A stretch of DNA of 8,712 nt. It comes from DASRJW01 sp964567755 (GTDB lineage: Bacteria; Krumholzibacteriota; Krumholzibacteriia; G020349025). The notes beneath the pieces were generated by a model. The model was not told where the DNA came from, did not search any database, and saw nothing but the letters and a program-made list of their open reading frames with translations. Shown here in pieces: positions 6,514 through 8,712 of this stretch (position 1 is the stretch's first letter; every line of letters begins with the position of its first letter). The position numbers and the translations under genes were made by a program. The stretch covers positions 1-8,712 of the forward strand of contig CAZMNW010000018.1 of the NCBI GenBank assembly GCA_964567755.1, read 5' to 3'.

Positions 6514-6532
6514 TCCCCTTGCTGTAAGGGGA
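6514..6532. repeat. Perfect hairpin, 7-bp stem and 5-base loop
   Basis: TCCCCTT (6514-6520) pairs with AAGGGGA (6526-6532) around loop GCTGT, five bases after the replication-relaxation stop. It could stop transcription of the long operon, but no T-run follows, so an intrinsic terminator is doubtful. Confidence 0.55.
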
Positions 6533-6582
6533 GTGTGGAGGTTGCAAGTGACTGATGTGCAACGAAGTCGATTCGTAAGGGG
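6524..6582. repeat. Direct repeat GTAAGGGG, two copies 51 bases apart
   Basis: Copies at 6524-6531 and 6575-6582, both followed by a G-rich stretch. The first copy forms one arm of the hairpin at 6514-6532. It could be an iteron-like binding site, although two 8-base copies are weak evidence. Confidence 0.35.
6541..6563. repeat. Inverted repeat GTTGCA-N11-TGCAAC
   Basis: Perfect 6-base arms at 6541-6546 and 6558-6563. The 17-base centre-to-centre spacing suits a dimeric regulator, or a protein that binds and nicks at a transfer origin. Found by inspection only. Confidence 0.45.
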
Positions 6583-6612
6583 TGGGAGCCTTAAGAGAGA
6601 AACATGCCCACC
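6581..6612. repeat. Inverted repeat GGTGGG-N20-CCCACC
   Basis: Perfect 6-base arms at 6581-6586 and 6607-6612 with a 20-base spacer. Short and G-rich, so chance is possible. It matters mainly because two other inverted repeats lie within 70 bases. Confidence 0.3.
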
Positions 6613-6713
6613 ACTTCACCGACACAGTTGAATCAGACAGCCTGGACTCCAAGACTCTTGAAGAACTCGGAACGACAACCCAAACCTCCAGCGCTAAGTG
6701 AAGGACGAGGTCC

Positions 6714-7229
6714 GTGAGCACGCAACGCGTACAGGATGCTCCTCGCGGTAACCGCGTTGGACGAGCGCTGCTCGGTGGCAGGGGGCCGGCGACAGCCATC
6801 GACTGGGCGACGCCGCTGGAGGTATTCGCGGTGCTCGACGCCGAGTTCCACTTCACCCGCGACGTCTGCGCGTCTCCTTGGAACGCCAAGCTGCCGCGCT
6901 TCTTCACCGAGGAGCAGGACGGTCTCCGCCAGGACTGGTCGGGCGAGCGCTGCTTCATGAACCCGCCCTACGGTCGCGGCATCGACCGGTGGTTGCAGAA
7001 GGCGTTCACGGAGACCCGCTGGCGGTGTCCGCTCGTCGTCGCACTCATTCCGGCCCGCACGGACACGCGCTGGTGGCACACGTGGGTCGCAGGCGCTGCC
7101 GACGAAGTGCGGTGCCTGAAGGGGCGTCTCAAATTCCTGGGCCGGCAGGGTGAGGCGTGGAGCGCACCGTTTCCTTCTGCGCTCGCCATCTATCGCGGGA
7201 GGGACGCCGATGTCCGTGAGACGAGATAA
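6714..7229 (+). CDS. Phage-type DNA N-6-adenine methyltransferase (Dam family)
   Basis: A 171-residue enzyme of the phage N6-adenine methyltransferase family, which transfers methyl from S-adenosylmethionine to adenine in DNA. The catalytic motif is FMNPPYGR (81-88). The family opening DWATP (30-34), the early FHFTRDVCA (45-53), ARTDTRWWHTWV (114-125) and KGRLKFLG (136-143) are all in the expected order. The length is normal for the family. The GTG start at 6714 has AAGGACGAGG just upstream. The 3' end overlaps the excisionase gene by 20 bases. No partner restriction enzyme is visible, so it is a solitary methyltransferase, probably protecting the element from host restriction or marking its DNA. 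The recognition site cannot be told from sequence. Confidence 0.86.
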   Translation: MSTQRVQDAPRGNRVGRALLGGRGPATAIDWATPLEVFAVLDAEFHFTRDVCASPWNAKLPRFFTEEQDGLRQDWSGERCFMNPPYGRGIDRWLQKAFTETRWRCPLVVALIPARTDTRWWHTWVAGAADEVRCLKGRLKFLGRQGEAWSAPFPSALAIYRGRDADVRETR

Positions 7230-7440
7230 TGTTGACGCAGTCGAGGCGGCGTCGCCGCTGACGAACCTGCCCGCGCTCCTCACGGTCCGCGAGGTTGCCA
7301 TCTACCTCGGAGTCCACGAAAAGACGGTGTACGCCTGGGTCGAGCGTGGTGCGATGCCGCATTACAAGATCGGTGGCCGCGTTCGTTTCGATCGGGCACA
7401 AGTCCAGCAGTGGCTGCACTCCCGGCGAGGTGGGGTATAA
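7210..7440 (+). CDS. Excisionase-like helix-turn-helix protein (MerR-type HTH_17)
   Basis: A 76-residue DNA-binding protein. Residues about 23-69 carry the excisionase/HTH_17 pattern LLTVREVAIYLGVHEKTVYAWVERG followed by the wing and MPHYKIGGRVRF, ending in the helix AQVQQWL. Proteins of this kind bend DNA at attachment sites to favour excision, or act as regulators. Its position just before the integrase favours the excisionase role, though a regulator cannot be excluded. ATG 7210 is preceded by GGGAGGG (7198-7204); the longer open frame from 7150 lies inside the methyltransferase gene and is rejected. Twenty bases overlap the methyltransferase gene, so the two are coupled. Confidence 0.8.
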   Translation: MSVRRDNVDAVEAASPLTNLPALLTVREVAIYLGVHEKTVYAWVERGAMPHYKIGGRVRFDRAQVQQWLHSRRGGV

Positions 7441-7441
7441 T

Positions 7442-7461
7442 GCCCGCTGAGTTCGGCGGGC
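7442..7461. repeat. Hairpin between excisionase and integrase genes
   Basis: GCCCGC (7442-7447) pairs with GCGGGC (7456-7461) over an 8-base loop, directly after the excisionase stop. No T-run follows. It shares its last base with the next inverted repeat, so the two may stack or compete. Confidence 0.5.
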
Positions 7462-7493
7462 CTTGGCAAACGAGGTGATGGAAGATGCCAAGG
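7461..7493 (+). promoter_or_regulatory. Hairpin enclosing the ribosome site and start codon of the integrase
   Basis: CCTTGGCA (7461-7468) is perfectly complementary to TGCCAAGG (7486-7493). The ribosome site GAGGTGA (7472-7478) lies in the 17-base loop, and two of the three bases of ATG 7485 fall in the stem. In mRNA this could hold back translation of the integrase until something opens it. It may also be a DNA binding site. Confidence 0.5.
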
Positions 7494-8456
7494 TTCCCGA
7501 AGGGGATGGTGCGCAAGCGTAAGGCGTTCTATCTCCGCAGCTACAAGAAGGGCGAGGAAATCTGGACGCCGCTGGGGTCGGATTACGACCTGGCGTGCGC
7601 CAGGCTGAAACATCTGCGCGAACAGCCCATCCTTCCGAATCGCGGCACGGTGTCGCAGCTGGTTGATCGGTGGCTCACCGCGTACGTGGCGACGGCCAGG
7701 AACGAAAAGAATGTCAGGCTCGCCCGTCAGCGAGCCGATGATTTTTTCAAGGCGTTCTTGGGTATGAAGCCCGTGACGCGCGTGACAGCCGACCATCTGC
7801 GCGAGTACCGATTGTGGCTCGAGGGAAGGAAGCTCGCAAGGCAGACGGTGGCGCACGTTCTCTCGGATGCTCGGTGCTTCTTTCGGTGGGCCGAAGATGC
7901 GGGCTACGTCGCCCGATCGCCGTTCCCACGGAGGCTGTTACCCAGGATCCAAGAGCGGCCGCCGGACCGGCTGGACGAGGACGAGGTTGTGAGGCTCACG
8001 GCGCTCTCGGAACCCTGGGGTTTCGTTATGCGCTTGGGACTCGGTTCGGGACTTCGGTGGGGCGAGATGATGAGGGTCAAGGCAAGTGATGTGCGAAGCG
8101 GCGTACTCATCGTGGCGAACACGAAGAATACGAAGGTTCGCCGCATCCCGCTCCCGCCCGAACTCGCAGCCGAGGTTCGGGGTCGTGTCGGGCTCTTGGT
8201 GCCGCAGACGAACTACTGGCACTCGGTGCTCCGCATGCGTAAGTTGTCCGGCGTTTCTCGGTTCCACCCACACCAGTTGAGGCACACATTCGCGTGTTCC
8301 TGGCTGGAAAAGGGTGGGTCGCTCGCGGCGCTCCAGCAGATGCTCGGTCACGCCTCGATCGTGACGACCCAGCGGTACGCTCGGTTGACCGACGAGGCGG
8401 TCCAGCGGGAAGCTGAGCGGGTACACCGGGAACAAACCGGGAACGCTGTGTGTTGA
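7485..8456 (+). CDS. int: Tyrosine recombinase / integrase
   Basis: A 323-residue site-specific recombinase that cuts and rejoins the attachment sites. An N-terminal arm- and core-binding domain (about 1-160, with a SAM-like helical part at 54-140) precedes the catalytic domain. All catalytic residues are in place: Arg191 (GLRWGE), Lys in TKNTKVRR (K214 or K217), His263-Gln-Leu-Arg266 (HPHQLRH), His289 (LGHAS) and the nucleophile Tyr298 (TTQRYAR). The length is ordinary and the enzyme looks complete and active. ATG 7485 is chosen for its GAGGTGA site; Met8 (7506) is a fallback start if the hairpin blocks the first. The stop codon overlaps the -35 box of the tRNA-Ser promoter, which places this gene at the very edge of the element. 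Confidence 0.92.
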   Translation: MPRFPKGMVRKRKAFYLRSYKKGEEIWTPLGSDYDLACARLKHLREQPILPNRGTVSQLVDRWLTAYVATARNEKNVRLARQRADDFFKAFLGMKPVTRVTADHLREYRLWLEGRKLARQTVAHVLSDARCFFRWAEDAGYVARSPFPRRLLPRIQERPPDRLDEDEVVRLTALSEPWGFVMRLGLGSGLRWGEMMRVKASDVRSGVLIVANTKNTKVRRIPLPPELAAEVRGRVGLLVPQTNYWHSVLRMRKLSGVSRFHPHQLRHTFACSWLEKGGSLAALQQMLGHASIVTTQRYARLTDEAVQREAERVHREQTGNAVC

Positions 8457-8481
8457 CAACCTCGCCTGCAGTCCGATAAGT
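8453..8481 (+). promoter_or_regulatory. Sigma70-like promoter of the tRNA-Ser, beginning in the integrase stop codon
   Basis: A perfect -35 TTGACA (8453-8458) is followed after 16-17 bases by GATAAG/ATAAGT (8475-8481). The expected start of transcription near 8487 lies about 23 bases before the tRNA. The TGA stop of the integrase (8454-8456) lies inside the -35 box. Confidence 0.6.
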
Positions 8482-8509
8482 TCCGCGTCCGCAAAGGGTT
8501 GCTCCGAGC

Positions 8510-8573
8510 GGAGAGGTGCCGGAGTGGTCGAACGGGACGGTTTCGAAAACCGTTGAGCCCTTTACCGGGTTCC
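8510..8573 (+). tRNA. tRNA-Ser(CGA), 5' part only (T arm and 3' acceptor missing)
   Basis: Acceptor 5' strand GGAGAGG (8510-8516) is followed by a D arm with CCG/CGG stem (8519-8521, 8533-8535) and GG in the loop. The anticodon stem is ACGGT/ACCGT (8537-8541, 8549-8553), the loop TTCGAAA, and the anticodon CGA (8544-8546). The long variable arm typical of tRNA-Ser pairs GAGCCC (8555-8560 area) with GGGTTC (8567-8572). Beyond 8573 no T arm and no CCTCTCC partner for the acceptor can be found. It therefore cannot make a working tRNA as read here. The near-palindromic anticodon arm is a typical tyrosine-integrase core site, so this is probably the attachment region. Confidence 0.75.
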
Positions 8574-8626
8574 AAGAGCACTATTCGAGACCTACGGCGA
8601 GCCGGATTTCATCCGGTCCGATCAGG
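8572..8626 (+). pseudogene. Possible scrap of an IS3-type transposase (rve domain)
   Basis: Read from 8572 in frame, the bases give PRALFETYGEPDFIRSDQG, close to the '(L/F)-x-x-YG-x-P-x-x-IRSDNG' core of IS3-family transposases around the second catalytic Asp. The match fades within a few codons, where the usual NGPEF is replaced by QGAQP. It is therefore at most an 18-codon fragment joined directly to the tRNA remnant. The likeness rests on one motif, so chance is possible. Confidence 0.4.
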
Positions 8627-8712
8627 GCGCCCAACCGCCGCTATCGAAAGATCGTGAGTTTCGTTTCAACCAGGTACGGGCGGACCGGATCCATGCCGGG
8701 TCGCGTCCGCGG
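8627..8712. other. Unassigned right edge
   Basis: Nothing recognisable is seen after the transposase-like motif. Just before it, a small perfect hairpin (CCGGAT, loop TTC, ATCCGG, about 8601-8615) lies within the transposase-like stretch. The window ends too soon to tell chromosome from element. Confidence 0.3.

Larger units (their letters stand above)
6510..6713. promoter_or_regulatory. Repeat-bearing non-coding region, candidate oriT or control region
   Basis: This is the longest gene-free gap between genes. It holds three short perfect inverted repeats and one 8-base direct repeat (listed separately), clustered in its first 100 bases next to the replication-relaxation gene. Such clustering is typical of an origin of transfer or an operator region. 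The rest (about 6613-6713) shows no clear sigma70 promoter: TTGAAT at 6628 and TTGAAG at 6658 lack good -10 partners. An AAGGACGAGG ribosome site (6701-6710) serves the methyltransferase. Confidence 0.4.
1..8573. mobile_element. Integrative, probably conjugative element (right end; left end outside window)
   Basis: The window carries a tyrosine integrase, an excisionase-like HTH protein, a phage-type adenine methyltransferase, a replication-relaxation protein and a VirD4/TraG-like ATPase. The integrase gene abuts a tRNA-Ser sequence, the classic arrangement for tRNA-targeted integrative elements. All genes run in one direction and most overlap or touch. No typical T4SS assembly ATPase (VirB4), TraI/MobA relaxase or replication initiator is visible, so the element is either minimal, transferred by an unusual mechanism, or incomplete because the left end is cut off. 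The right boundary is set at the last base that matches tRNA-Ser; the true crossover point is unknown. Confidence 0.65.

Noticed and set aside
6514..6532. Intrinsic terminator after the replication-relaxation gene
   Set aside because: The stem is perfect but short and no T-run follows, so it is listed only as a hairpin.
8510..8712. tRNA-Ser with an intron
   Set aside because: Bacterial tRNA introns interrupt the anticodon loop, which is intact here. No T arm or acceptor strand reappears before the window ends.

Overview
This high-GC bacterial window, with every convincing gene on the + strand, looks like one end of an integrative and probably conjugative element lying against a tRNA-Ser sequence. 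The host phylum cannot be fixed from the sequence. Strong G/C third-position preference and Arg/Ala-rich proteins fit a high-GC lineage, and no ribosomal or core housekeeping gene is present to place it.

Left part (about 1-2318): a eukaryote-like ubiquitin-type module. It has a small orphan ORF (113-349), a compact E2-like conjugating enzyme with a DGSVCIH active-site motif (306-683), a JAMM/MPN+ isopeptidase with an intact metal motif (683-1300), and an E1/ThiF-type adenylating enzyme with its nucleotide loop and Cys4 zinc site (1206-2318). No ubiquitin-like modifier is recognisable in the window. It may lie to the left, be disguised, or be absent.

Middle part (2322-6509): a transfer-type operon that continues from the E1 gene with almost no gaps. 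It encodes a single-pass Pro/Arg-rich membrane protein, a two-segment small membrane protein, a VirD4/TraG-like P-loop ATPase, a membrane-anchored multi-cysteine protein of zinc-ribbon type, and a replication-relaxation family protein. Genes from 306 to 6509 overlap or sit 1-5 bases apart, so the ubiquitin-like enzymes are probably co-expressed with the DNA-transfer proteins. That linkage is the most interesting feature here.

Right part (6510-8712): a 204-base non-coding patch with several short inverted and direct repeats (candidate oriT or control region). It is followed by a phage-type N6-adenine methyltransferase (6714-7229), an excisionase-like HTH protein (7210-7440), and a tyrosine integrase (7485-8456) whose start codon lies in a predicted hairpin. 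A sigma70-like promoter begins inside the integrase stop codon and drives a tRNA-Ser(CGA) sequence. That tRNA is correct through its variable arm, then stops matching at about 8573. What follows resembles a scrap of an IS3-type transposase, then unidentified sequence. This is probably the attachment region, but the missing tRNA 3' end makes the junction type uncertain.

Working model (inference): the integrase and excisionase move the element in and out of tRNA-Ser, and the ATPase, relaxation protein and membrane proteins handle DNA transfer. The E1-E2-JAMM set attaches and removes a small modifier, either as an antiphage cargo related to Bil/CBASS-type systems or as part of the transfer apparatus.
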